A stretch of DNA of 64,000 nt from Svornostia abyssi (GTDB lineage Bacteria > Actinomycetota > Thermoleophilia > Solirubrobacterales > Solirubrobacteraceae), in the NCBI GenBank assembly GCA_024666565.1, contig CP088295.1, positions 806,001-870,000 of the forward strand, given 5' to 3'. The notes beneath the pieces were generated by a model. That model was given only the letters and a program-made list of their open reading frames with translations, was not told the DNA's origin and searched no databases. The position numbers and the translations under genes were made by a program. Of this stretch, positions 27,647 through 36,861 are shown one piece after another (the first letter of the stretch is position 1; each line of letters starts with the position of its first letter).

Positions 27647-27944
27647 CGGCAAGCCACGCCGCGCCGCCGCGCTGCGCTACGAAGGCGACGGCGCCCCGCG
27701 CGTCGTCGCCACCGGCGCGGGCGAGATCGCCGAGCGCATCATCCAGCGGGCGATCGAAGCGGGGGTGCCGGTCCGCGACGACGCCGCGCTCGCGGAGGCA
27801 CTCGCACGCGTGGAGGTCAACCAGGAGATCCCCGCCGAGCTCTACCAAGCTGTCGCGCAGGCACTCGTGTGGGCCCATGGTCTGGATCTGGCGACGAGAA
27901 TCGCCGCACGGCAGGCCGCGGAGGTTCCGCGTCGAACAGCGTGA
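27633..27944 (+). CDS. FlhB C-terminal-like protein (FhlB/YlqH type)
   Basis: 103 residues. RRAAALRYEGDGAPRVVATGAGEIAERIIQRAIEAGVPVRDD and EIPAELYQAVAQALVWAH match the cytoplasmic C-terminal domain of FlhB/EscU without the NPTH cleavage site and without membrane helices. Such stand-alone proteins (FhlB, B. subtilis YlqH) can replace that part of FlhB in the export gate. Its partner is the overlapping FliK-like gene; FlhB's C-domain interacts with FliK during the hook-to-filament switch, so the pairing makes sense. Confidence 0.85.
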   Translation: MSRPDGKPRRAAALRYEGDGAPRVVATGAGEIAERIIQRAIEAGVPVRDDAALAEALARVEVNQEIPAELYQAVAQALVWAHGLDLATRIAARQAAEVPRRTA

Positions 27945-27989
27945 GGACTACGGATGCCGTTCTCCTGACCGACCGGAAAGCTCTTTCGC

Positions 27990-29405
27990 GTGACGCTCGA
28001 CATCCTTCCTCTCGCCGACGCCGCACTGGACATCTCGCGCTGGCAGTTCGCTCTCACGACGATCTATCACTTCCTCTTCGTCCCGCTGACGATCGGGCTG
28101 GCGTACACGCTCGCGATCATGCAGACCTTCTGGCTTCGCTCCGGCGATGAGCAGTGGCTGCGCCTCACGCGGTTCTTCGGCAAGCTCTTTCTGATCAATT
28201 TCGCCATCGGGGTCGCCACCGGCCTCGTCCAGGAGTTCCAGTTCGGCATGAACTGGTCTGAGTACTCCCGCTTCGTGGGTGACGTCTTCGGGGCGCCGCT
28301 CGCCATGGAGGGCCTCATGGCCTTCTTCCTGGAGTCCACGTTCATCGGGCTCTGGGTCTTCGGGTGGAACCGGCTCAAGCCGGGATTCCACCTCGCCACC
28401 ATCTGGCTCGTCGCCATCGGCACGACGCTGTCCGCGTACTTCATCCTCGCCGCGAACGCGTGGATGCAGGACCCGGTCGGCTACGAGCTGGTCAACGGCA
28501 AGGCGCAGATGACGAACATCTTCGCCGTCCTGTTCAACGAGACCGCGCTCCTCGCGTTCTTCCACACCATGGCCGCCGCGGCGGTCACGGCCGGCTTCTT
28601 CGTCCTCGGCGTCAGCGCGTTCCACATGCGCCGCGGCCAGGACGTCCAGGCGTTCGGCCGCTCCGCGCGGCTGGCCGCCGCGATCGTCGTGCCCGCCACG
28701 GTCCTCGTGATGCTCATCGGCGACGACTTCATGCGCAACATGGTCAACCGCCAGCCGATGAAGGTGGCAGCCGCCGAGGCGCTCTACGACACCGAGACGA
28801 AGGCGGGCCTGTCGCTCTTCGCCGTCGCGCCACTGGAAGCCAACCCTGGCGAGACGACGGTGAACGTGAAGATCCCGTACCTGCTGAGCGTCCTGGCGAC
28901 CAACTCGTTCGACGGCGAGGTCATCGGGATCAACCAGCTCCAGGCCCAGTACGAGCAGAAGTACGGCCCGGGTGACTACGTGCCACCGGTCGGCGTCGTG
29001 TACTGGGGCTTCCGCGGCATGGTCTACATCGGCGGCCTGCTGATGGTGATCGCGCTGTGGGCCGGCTACCTGGCGTGGAAGGGCAAGATCACGACGAATC
29101 GCACCTTCCAGAAGGTCGCGATCTGGTCCATCCCCCTCCCGTTCCTGGCGAACACCGCCGGCTGGATCTACACCGAGGTGGGGCGCCAGCCCTGGGTGGT
29201 GCAGGGGCTGCAGCGCACCGCCGACGGTGTGACGACCGCCGTGCCGGTGTGGCAGATGGGCGCGGCACTCGGGACGTTCATCGCGATCTACGGGATCCTG
29301 ATCATCGTCGAGTTCTGGCTGCTCAAGCGCTACGCCCAGAGACTCCCCGACCCTGTCCGCGACGAAGCCGAACGGTCAGAGCCCGTCCCGGCGATGAGCT
29401 ACTGA
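27990..29405 (+). CDS. cydA: Cytochrome bd ubiquinol/menaquinol oxidase subunit I
   Basis: 471 residues from GTG 27990. Opening RWQFALTTIYHFLFVPLTIG carries the axial His for heme; FGMNWSEYSRFVGDVFGAPLAMEGLMAFFLESTFIGLW and the GWIYTEVGRQPWVVQG end are CydA signatures. The Q-loop is of the short type. With CydB it reduces oxygen to water using quinol, at high oxygen affinity. First gene of cydABDC; 45 bases after the FlhB-like gene, with no clear promoter seen. Confidence 0.97.
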   Translation: MTLDILPLADAALDISRWQFALTTIYHFLFVPLTIGLAYTLAIMQTFWLRSGDEQWLRLTRFFGKLFLINFAIGVATGLVQEFQFGMNWSEYSRFVGDVFGAPLAMEGLMAFFLESTFIGLWVFGWNRLKPGFHLATIWLVAIGTTLSAYFILAANAWMQDPVGYELVNGKAQMTNIFAVLFNETALLAFFHTMAAAAVTAGFFVLGVSAFHMRRGQDVQAFGRSARLAAAIVVPATVLVMLIGDDFMRNMVNRQPMKVAAAEALYDTETKAGLSLFAVAPLEANPGETTVNVKIPYLLSVLATNSFDGEVIGINQLQAQYEQKYGPGDYVPPVGVVYWGFRGMVYIGGLLMVIALWAGYLAWKGKITTNRTFQKVAIWSIPLPFLANTAGWIYTEVGRQPWVVQGLQRTADGVTTAVPVWQMGAALGTFIAIYGILIIVEFWLLKRYAQRLPDPVRDEAERSEPVPAMSY

Positions 29406-29406
29406 C

Positions 29407-30510
29407 ATGATCGATTTTCAGCTGGATCTCCAGACATTCTGGTTCCTCGCCCTGGCGTTCTTCTGGGTGGGCTACCTGGTCCTCGAGGGCTTCGACTTCG
29501 GCGTGGGCATGCTCCTGCCGTTCCTCGGCAAGGACGACACGGACCGCCGGGTGATCATCAACACCATCGGGCCGCACTGGGACGGCAACGAGGTGTGGAT
29601 CATCACCGCGGGCGCCGGTACGTTCGCCGCGTTCCCCGAGTGGTACGCGACGCTGTTCAGCGCCTACTTCCTGCCGCTGCTGCTCATCGTGGTGTCGCTC
29701 GTGGTGCGCGCTGTCGCGTTCGAGTACCGCGGCAAGCACCACACCGCGCGATGGCGGGGGAACTGGGACAAGGCCATCTTCGTGACGAGCCTGCTCCCGG
29801 CGCTCCTGTGGGGCGTGGCGCTCTCCGGTCTGCTGCACGGCGTCCCGATCGACGGCGACAAGCAGTTCACGGGGAACTTCTTCGACCTCGTGCAGCCGTA
29901 CGCGCTCGTCGGCGGCCTCGTCACGCTGACGCTGTGCCTGCTGTGCGGCGCGGTGTTCCTCGGGATGAAGACCGAAGACGACCTGCGCGAGCGGGCCCGC
30001 ACGATCTCCCAGCGGCTGGCGCCGATCGCCGCGGGCGTGCTGTTGGTCTTCGCGCTGTGGACCGCGTGGGGCGTCATGGACGAAGTCATCCCGAACCTCC
30101 TGCTGCTCATCGCGGCGACGGGCGCGGGCGGCGCGGTGGTGCTCACGACCGGGCGGCAGAACGAGGGTTGGACGTTCCTGGTCGTCGCGCTGACGATCGC
30201 GTTCGCGGTCTTCGGGCTGTTCGTGCAGCTGTACCCGAACGTCATGGTCTCCTCGACCGCCGAGGCGAACAACCTGACGATCTACAACAGCTCGTCGGGC
30301 GACTACACGCTCACCGTGATGACGATCGTCGCGCTGCTCATGCTGCCGATCGTCCTCTTCTACCAAGCGGTCACGTACTACGTGTTCCGTGCTCGCGTGG
30401 GCCGCGCGCAGTTCGAAGGCCTGGGCCAGGCGGTGGGTGAGGTGGCGGAGAAGCTCCACGTCGCCGAGCCGCATCCGCCGCAGGCCCGCGTCGACCCGCC
30501 GACCGAGTAG
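29407..30510 (+). CDS. cydB: Cytochrome bd oxidase subunit II
   Basis: 367 residues, about nine membrane spans. FWVGYLVLEGFDFGVGML, GPHWDGNEVWIITAGAGTFAAFPEWYATLFSAYFLPL and PIDGDKQFTGNFFDLVQPYAL are classic CydB. It starts one base after the cydA stop, and its last base is shared with the cydD start region (TAGTG). Confidence 0.96.
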   Translation: MIDFQLDLQTFWFLALAFFWVGYLVLEGFDFGVGMLLPFLGKDDTDRRVIINTIGPHWDGNEVWIITAGAGTFAAFPEWYATLFSAYFLPLLLIVVSLVVRAVAFEYRGKHHTARWRGNWDKAIFVTSLLPALLWGVALSGLLHGVPIDGDKQFTGNFFDLVQPYALVGGLVTLTLCLLCGAVFLGMKTEDDLRERARTISQRLAPIAAGVLLVFALWTAWGVMDEVIPNLLLLIAATGAGGAVVLTTGRQNEGWTFLVVALTIAFAVFGLFVQLYPNVMVSSTAEANNLTIYNSSSGDYTLTVMTIVALLMLPIVLFYQAVTYYVFRARVGRAQFEGLGQAVGEVAEKLHVAEPHPPQARVDPPTE

Positions 30511-32206
30511 TGCGAGGTCTCGACCGTCGTCTGGTGGCGCGCGCCCGTGCGGTGCGCGCCGCCCTCGGCGTCGATGCCGCGCTCGGCGTGCTCGGCGCGA
30601 TCCTCGTGCTCGCGCAGGCGACGCTCCTGGCGAGCGTCATCGCGCGGGCGTGGGGCGGCACGGACCTGGCCGAGGTGACACCGGCGCTCGTCGGCCTCGT
30701 CGCCGTGGTGGCGGCACGGTCCGGCCTGTCGTGGGGCTTCGAGGTCGTCGGCCGCCGCGCCGCGGGCAGCGTGCTCAGCGACCTGCGGATGGCGCTCGTC
30801 CGGCGCCCGGCTGCGCGACGCGCCGGCCGCGCTGGACGGCGTGCAGAGCGCCGAGGTCGCCACCGCAGCCGTGGGCGGGATCGAGGCGCTGGAGAGCTAC
30901 TTCGCGAAGTACCTGCCGCAGCTCGTGCTCGCGTGCATCGTGCCGCTGGCGGTCATCGCCTGGTGCGCGCCGATCGACCTGCTGAGCGCCGGGATCATGC
31001 TCGCCACGCTCCCGCTCGTCCCGATCTTCATGGTCCTCGTCGGGTGGTACACCGAGAAGCGCACGACGGCGCGCTACGCCGCGATGGTGCGGCTCTCCAC
31101 CCACTTCCTCGACGTCGTGCGCGGGCTGCCGACGCTGCGCGCCTTCAACCGCGGCGAAGCGCAGGCCGAGCGCATCGCGACGGTGTCCGACGACTATCGC
31201 CGCGCGACGATGGGCACGCTGCGGGTCTCCTTCCTGTCCGGCGCGGTGCTCGATCTGGCCGCGACGCTGGGTGTCGCGCTCGTCGCCGTGACCGTCGGCG
31301 TGCGGCTGGTTGAGGGCCACCTCGCGCTGCAGGCGGGGCTGACCGTTCTCATCCTGGCTCCGGAGCTGTACGCGCCGCTGCGCGCGCTCGGGGCGCAGTA
31401 CCACGCGAGCGCTGACGGGATGGCGGTCGCCGACCGGATTCTCGACCTGCTCGACGAGCCCGCGGCGGTGTCGGGGCCCGAGGGTGACGGGGCCGCGATG
31501 CCGGACCTGCGCGCCGCGCCGGTCGTCCTCGACGACGTCCGGTACGCCTATCCGGCGCGCGAGGGCGACGTGCTGCGAGGCGTGTCCCTGCGGCTGGAGC
31601 CGGGTGAGCGCGTGGCGGTGGTCGGCCCGAGCGGCGTCGGGAAGTCGACGCTCGCGGCGCTGCTGCTGCGCCTGGCCGAGCCCACCGGCGGGCGGGTCCT
31701 CGCCGGGGACGTCGACGCGCACGACGTGGACCTCGACGACTGGCGCGCGCAGGTCTCCTGGGTGCCGCAGCGGGCGACGATCCTGCGCGGCACCGTGGCG
31801 GAGAACATCCGCCTCGGGGCGCCCGGCGCCGACGTGGTCGCCGCGGCGCAGGCAGCCCGGCGCGGACGCGTTCATCCGCGCGCTGCCTGACGGCTACGAC
31901 ACGGTCGTCGGCGAAGGGGGCCGTGCGTTGTCGGCCGGTCAGGCGCAGCGGATCGCCCTCGCGCGCGCGCTCGCGCGAGACTCGGCCCTGCTCATCCTCG
32001 ATGAGCCGACGGCCAACCTCGATGCCGAGAGCGCCGCGCTGGTGGCAGACGCGGTGCGGCGCCTGCCGCGCGACCGCACGATCCTGCTGATCGCGCACGA
32101 CCCGGAGCTCACGCGCGGGACGGACCGGGTGGTCGCGCTCGCCGATGGCGAGTTGACGGCGCATGAAGCCGTCAACTCGACACCCGTGACGGAGGGACCC
32201 GCATGA
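30510..32206 (+). CDS. cydD: ABC transporter CydD, two frameshifts
   Basis: Reads as one 565-residue exporter half once two single bases are removed. The first shift is at CCC near 30806 (LVRR then RLRDAPAALDGVQSAE). The second is at CCC near 31858 (AAQAA then GADAFIRALPDGYD). Length 1697 = 3x565+2 agrees with two extra bases. After six membrane spans come Walker A GPSGVGKST, signature LSAGQAQRIALARAL and Walker B ALLILDEPT. CydDC exports cysteine/glutathione and is needed to assemble bd oxidase. Its stop overlaps the cydC start. Confidence 0.9.
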
Positions 32207-33852
32207 GGAACGACACCCTCCGCCGCCTGCTCGACCTCGCCGACGCGCCGCGCAAACGCCTGGCGCTGGCGATCACGCTCGGGGCGCTCGCCGTCTGCTT
32301 CGGCATCGGCTTGATGGCGACCTCCGGCTACCTCATCAGCCGTGCCGCCGAGCAGCCGCCCGTGCTCTCGCTCACGATCGCGATCGTCTTCGTGCGCGCC
32401 TTCGGGGTGGCCCGCCCGATCGCCCGCTACCTCGAACGCATCACCAGCCACGACGTCGCGTTCCGCACGCTCGGCACGCTGCGGTCCAAGCTCTACACCC
32501 GGATCGAGCCGCTCGCGCCCGCGGGGCTGGCGAGCTTCCGCCGCGGCGACCTGCTCAGCCGGATGGTGGCGGACGTCGACGCGCTGCAGGACCTCTACCT
32601 GCGCGGGTTGCTGCCGCCGTTCGTCGCGCTCGCGGCGGGCGTCGTCGCGGTCGTCGCCGCTGCGCTCTTCCTGCCGCTGGCCGCGGCGATCCTCGCGGTC
32701 GGCCTGCTTGTTCAGGGCGTCGCCGTGCCCGCGCTCGCGGGGCGGCTGAATCGCACCGCCGGCCGCCGCCAGGCCGCCGCCCGCGCCGCGTTGAGCGCCG
32801 AGCTCGTCGAGACCCTGCGCGCCGCGCCCGAGCTCGTGGCCTTCGGCGCCGCGGCCGAGCGCGAGGAGCGAATCGCCGCCGCCGACCGGGACCTCGACCG
32901 CGTAGCCCGTCGTGACGCATGGGTCGCGGGCCTGGGCGACGCGCTCGGCGTCCTCGTCACGGGCGTCACCGTCGCCGCGGTGACCGCCGTCGCCGTCGCC
33001 GCCCACGACGCCACCACCCTCGACCGCGTGCTCATCGCGATGCTCGCCCTGCTGGCGATGGCGGCCTTCGAGGGAACGCAGCCGCTGGCCGAGGCCGCGC
33101 GGCGCCTCTCGGGCGTGGTCGCCGCGGGTCGCCGGGTCCTCGAGCTCACCGACCGCGAACCCGCCGTGCGCGATCCGGACGACCCGCTGCCCGCGCCGCC
33201 GCGCGACGCTGAGCTGGTGTTCACCGACGTGCGCGCCCGCTACGCGCCGGACGAGCCACTCGCGCTCGACGGCCTCGACCTCCGCCTGGCCCCCGGGCGG
33301 AAGGTGGCGCTGCGCGGCCCGTCGGGCTCGGGCAAGACCACCGCCGTGAACCTGCTGTTGCGCTTCATGGATCCCGAGCGCGGCCGGATCACGCTCGCGG
33401 GCGCCGACCTGCGCGACTTCACCCAGGCCGACGTGCGTCGTCACATCGCCGTGTGCGGCCAGGACGCGCACCTCTTCAACTCGAACATCCGCGAGAACAT
33501 CCGGCTCGCCCGGCCGAGCGCGACGGATGACGAGCTGCGCGCGGCGGTGGATCGCGCCGGTCTCGGCGACTGGGTCGACACGCTGCCCGACGGGCTCGAC
33601 ACCATGGTCGGCGAGGAGGGCGCCGAGCTCTCGGGCGGCCAGCGCCAGCGCATCGCCCTGGCCCGCGCCCTGCTGGCCGATGCGCCCGTCCTGGTGCTCG
33701 ACGAGCCCACCGCGCACCTCGACGAGGAGACTGCGCACCGTGTCATCGACGACGCCTTCGACGCCGCCGCGGCCGACGACCGCGCGGTGCTGCTGATCAC
33801 GCACCGCGGGGAAGGCCTCGCGAGGTGCGACGAGGTCGTCCAGCTGGCGTGA
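32203..33852 (+). CDS. cydC: ABC transporter CydC
   Basis: 549 residues, ATG overlapping the cydD stop. Membrane domain: LMATSGYLISRAAEQPPVLSLTIAIVFVRAFGVARPIARYLER is a CydC hallmark. ATPase: Walker A GPSGSGKTT, LSGGQRQRIALARALL, Walker B VLVLDEPTAHLD. Second half of the heterodimeric CydDC exporter. Confidence 0.95.
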   Translation: MRNDTLRRLLDLADAPRKRLALAITLGALAVCFGIGLMATSGYLISRAAEQPPVLSLTIAIVFVRAFGVARPIARYLERITSHDVAFRTLGTLRSKLYTRIEPLAPAGLASFRRGDLLSRMVADVDALQDLYLRGLLPPFVALAAGVVAVVAAALFLPLAAAILAVGLLVQGVAVPALAGRLNRTAGRRQAAARAALSAELVETLRAAPELVAFGAAAEREERIAAADRDLDRVARRDAWVAGLGDALGVLVTGVTVAAVTAVAVAAHDATTLDRVLIAMLALLAMAAFEGTQPLAEAARRLSGVVAAGRRVLELTDREPAVRDPDDPLPAPPRDAELVFTDVRARYAPDEPLALDGLDLRLAPGRKVALRGPSGSGKTTAVNLLLRFMDPERGRITLAGADLRDFTQADVRRHIAVCGQDAHLFNSNIRENIRLARPSATDDELRAAVDRAGLGDWVDTLPDGLDTMVGEEGAELSGGQRQRIALARALLADAPVLVLDEPTAHLDEETAHRVIDDAFDAAAADDRAVLLITHRGEGLARCDEVVQLA

Positions 33853-33862
33853 AGATGAGCCG

Positions 33863-35557
33863 ATGGGCTGGCTGTTTCCCTCGCTTCACCGGTACCGCCG
33901 CGCGGACCTGCGCGGCGACCTGTTCGCGGCGCTGAGCGTCTGGGCGGTCCTCGTCCCCGAGGCGCTGGCGTACGCCACGATCGCGGGGGTCCCGCCCGTG
34001 GTCGGGCTGTACGCGGCCCCTCCCGCGCTCGTCCTGTACGCGGCGCTCGGCAGCTCGCGGCTGCTCGTCGCCGGGCCGATGTCCGCAACGGCGGCGCTGT
34101 CGGCGGCGACCGTGGCCGACGTCGCCACCGGCGGGCAGGACGTCTTCCTGACGCTCACCATCGCGCTGGCGCTCGCCACGGGCGTGGCAGCGATCCTCGC
34201 GGGCGCCCTGCGGCTGGGGTTCCTCGCGAGCTTCATCTCCGAGCCGGTCGTCAAGGGCGTGATCGTCGGCCTGGCGATCACGATCATCGTCAGCCAGCTG
34301 CCGCACCTGCTCGGCGTCGAGTCGGTGTCCGGGGACGTCATCGAGCAGTTCGACCACCTGCTCCCGCAGCTCGATTCGACGGACGCGGCCACCCTCGCCG
34401 TCGGACTGGCGTCCCTCGCCGTCCTGCTGGTGGTGCGGCGGCGGTGGCCCGCCGTGCCGGGCGCGCTCGTCGTGGTTGCGCTCGGCGTGGTCGCGGTGCG
34501 CGTGCTGGGGCTGGATGGCGATGTCGAGGTGGTCGGCCCCATCAGCGGCGGGCTGCCGTCCCCCGCGTTGCCCGACGCGACCCGGGCGGACTACGCCGCC
34601 CTGGTGCCCGGTGCGCTGGGCATCATGCTCGTCGCGTTCGCGGAGGGGCTCGGTGCGGCGCGGGCGTACGCGCGGCAGGGCCACCCGGAGATCGACCCGA
34701 ACCGCGAGCTGATGGGCATGGGCGCCGCGAATGTCGGGTCGAGCCTGTTCGGTGGGTTCGTGGTGAACGGCAGCCTGTCGAAGACCGCCGTGAACGTCGG
34801 TGCGGGCGCGCGCACGCAGCTCGCCGGGCTCGTCGTCGCGGCGCTGACCGTCCTGACGCTGGCCCTCCTCACCGGCCTGTTCGAGGACCTGCCGCTGGCC
34901 ACCCTGTCCGCGGTGGTGATCGTGGCGGTCGTCGATCTCGTGGACGTCCCGTCGCTGGCGGGCTACTACCGGGCCTTCGCGGGTCGCTCGGCGACGCCGT
35001 TCTCGCTCGCCGCGCGGCCCGACTTCATCGCCGCGATCGCCGCCCTGGCCGGCGTGCTCGTGTTCGGGATCCTGGCCGGCCTCTTCATCGGGATCGGGGT
35101 CTCCCTGCTCCTGCTGATCTACCGTGCCTCGCGGCCGCACATCGCGCGCCTGGGCCGGGCGCCCGGCAGCGACCAGTACACCGACGTGCACCGGCATCCC
35201 GAGAACGTGCTGCCGGAAGGCGTCGTGGTGCTGCGCGTCGAGAGCCCGCTGTTCTTCGCCAACGCCGACGTCGTGCGGTCCGCGGCGCGCGCGGCGGCCC
35301 ACGAGGAGGGCGTGCACGCCGTCGTGATCGACGCCGAGACCGTGCCGACGATCGACATCACCGCGGCACACATGCTCCACGAGCTCCACGATGAGCTGGC
35401 CGCCGAGGGCGTCCGGCTCGTGGTGGCACGCGAGGTCGGCCGTGTGCATGATGTGCTCCTGCGCACCGCGGACGATCAGGACCCGGCCCTCACGTCGGTC
35501 TTCGCGACCGTGGCCAAGGCCGTGCGCGCGGTCGACAGGGAGCGCGCGGATGGGTGA
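33863..35557 (+). CDS. SulP-family anion transporter with STAS domain
   Basis: 564 residues. Membrane part: LFAALSVWAVLVPEALAYATIAGVPPVVGLYAA (SulP opening), LIVAGPMSATAALS-like block, and NVGSSLFGGFVVNGSLSKTAVN, over about 11 spans. A C-terminal STAS domain begins near residue 455 (VLRVESPLFFANADVVRSA; VVIDAETVPTIDITA). SulP proteins carry sulfate, bicarbonate or other anions; substrate cannot be told here. It follows cydC by 10 bases. Confidence 0.92.
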   Translation: MGWLFPSLHRYRRADLRGDLFAALSVWAVLVPEALAYATIAGVPPVVGLYAAPPALVLYAALGSSRLLVAGPMSATAALSAATVADVATGGQDVFLTLTIALALATGVAAILAGALRLGFLASFISEPVVKGVIVGLAITIIVSQLPHLLGVESVSGDVIEQFDHLLPQLDSTDAATLAVGLASLAVLLVVRRRWPAVPGALVVVALGVVAVRVLGLDGDVEVVGPISGGLPSPALPDATRADYAALVPGALGIMLVAFAEGLGAARAYARQGHPEIDPNRELMGMGAANVGSSLFGGFVVNGSLSKTAVNVGAGARTQLAGLVVAALTVLTLALLTGLFEDLPLATLSAVVIVAVVDLVDVPSLAGYYRAFAGRSATPFSLAARPDFIAAIAALAGVLVFGILAGLFIGIGVSLLLLIYRASRPHIARLGRAPGSDQYTDVHRHPENVLPEGVVVLRVESPLFFANADVVRSAARAAAHEEGVHAVVIDAETVPTIDITAAHMLHELHDELAAEGVRLVVAREVGRVHDVLLRTADDQDPALTSVFATVAKAVRAVDRERADG

Positions 35558-36224
35558 CGCCATCGGCCAGCTGCTCCCGTTCGCGATGGGCGTGACGCTG
35601 AGCCCCATCCCGATCATCGCGGTCGTCGTCATGCTCGGGACGCCGCGCGCGCAGGTCAACGGCCCGGCGTTCCTCGTCGGCTGGTTCGCCGGCCTTCTCG
35701 TCCTCGGCACGGCCGTCCTCCTCGTCGCCGGCGGCGCGGGCGCCCACGACGACGGCGGGCCTGCGACGTGGACGGGGTGGCTGCGGCTGGCCCTGGGCGC
35801 GGTGCTCCTGCACGTCGCCTTCGGCCAGTGGCGGGGCCGGCCGCGCGGCGGCGCCGAGGCGGAGATGCCCGGCTGGATGAGCGCGGCGGACGGCTTTTCC
35901 GCGCCGAAGGCGGCAGGCATGGGGGTGCTGCTCTCGGCCGCCAACCCGAAGAACGTCGTGCTGACCGTCGGCGCCGCCGCCGCGATCGCGCAGACGGGCA
36001 TCAGCACCCTCGACCAGGAACTCGCGCTCCTCGTGTTCGTGGTGCTGGGGACGGTCGGCCCGGCGGTGCCGGTGGCGGTCTACTTCGGGATGGGCGATCG
36101 GTCCGAACGCATCCTGGACGACCTCAAGCACTGGCTGGCGGCCCACAACGCGGCGATCATGACCGTGATCCTGCTGGTCATCGGCGCGAAGCTCATCGGG
36201 GACGGGATCTCGGTGCTGGCGTAG
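35550..36224 (+). CDS. GAP/Sap family membrane protein (LysE-like fold)
   Basis: 224 residues, about six membrane spans. LLPFAMGVTLSPIPIIAVVVMLGTPRA, NGPAFLVGWFAG and GVLLSAANPKNVVLTVGAAAAIAQ are the GAP-family (sulfolipid-addressing, Sap) motifs, related to the LysE export superfamily. In mycobacteria members move glycolipid or small metabolites. The ATG overlaps the sulP stop by eight bases, suggesting co-translation. Confidence 0.85.
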   Translation: MGDAIGQLLPFAMGVTLSPIPIIAVVVMLGTPRAQVNGPAFLVGWFAGLLVLGTAVLLVAGGAGAHDDGGPATWTGWLRLALGAVLLHVAFGQWRGRPRGGAEAEMPGWMSAADGFSAPKAAGMGVLLSAANPKNVVLTVGAAAAIAQTGISTLDQELALLVFVVLGTVGPAVPVAVYFGMGDRSERILDDLKHWLAAHNAAIMTVILLVIGAKLIGDGISVLA

Positions 36225-36228
36225 CGCC

Positions 36229-36861
36229 TCAGGACACCTTGGGCACCGACCAGTCGCGCCGCAGCGCGACCATCCGCAGGCCGAAGATGACGGCGATCGG
36301 CGCCCACAGCGCCAGCGTCGGGTCCACCTCGGTGCGCAGCATGCCGACGTAGAGGACGCCCCCGACCGCCGCGGCAAGCGCATAGACCTGTCCCGTGAAG
36401 ACGGCGGGCGGGTCGCCGACGAGGACGTCGCGCAGGATCCCGCCCGCGATGCCCGACACCACCCCCAGGACCACCGCGATCCCCGCGGGCGCGCCGTCGA
36501 GCAGGGCGGCGTCGGCGCCGACGACGGTGAAGACCGCGAGGCCGACGGCGTCGGCACTGAGCACGGCGGCCCACGAGTCGAAGTCCTTGCCGACGTACCG
36601 GCTGAGCGGGATGACCGCCGCGGCGGAGGCCGCGGCCACGGCGAGCGGCCACCAGTCCTCGATCCATGCGGCCGGGTCGCCGAGGAGCATCGCGCGGATC
36701 GTCCCGCCGCCCACCGCGACGATGACGCCGAGGACCACGACGCCGAACCAGTCGAGCTGGTGCCGCGTGGCCGCCATCGCGCCGGACACCGCGAACGCGA
36801 TCGTGCCGGCGACCTCGAGGACGTCGATCAGGCTCTGCGAGCTGGCGTTGAGCGTGTCCAC
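36229..36861 (-). CDS. Trimeric intracellular cation channel-like membrane protein (UPF0126)
   Basis: 210 residues from GTG, seven spans in two repeated units, each with a Gly-rich glycine motif: GAMAATRHQLDWFGVVVLGVIVAVGGGTIRAMLLGD and GVVSGIAGGILRDVLVGDPPAVF. This double GGG(T/I)(I/L)RD pattern defines UPF0126/TRIC proteins, bacterial cation channels. It overlaps the end of the oxidoreductase gene by 34 bases, and converges on the GAP gene. Confidence 0.9.
   Translation of the reverse strand: MDTLNASSQSLIDVLEVAGTIAFAVSGAMAATRHQLDWFGVVVLGVIVAVGGGTIRAMLLGDPAAWIEDWWPLAVAAASAAAVIPLSRYVGKDFDSWAAVLSADAVGLAVFTVVGADAALLDGAPAGIAVVLGVVSGIAGGILRDVLVGDPPAVFTGQVYALAAAVGGVLYVGMLRTEVDPTLALWAPIAVIFGLRMVALRRDWSVPKVS

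Noticed and set aside
30510..32206. Programmed frameshifting in cydD
   Set aside because: No slippery heptamer or downstream pseudoknot is evident, both shifts lie in plain CCC runs, and the same kind of indel recurs in unrelated genes.
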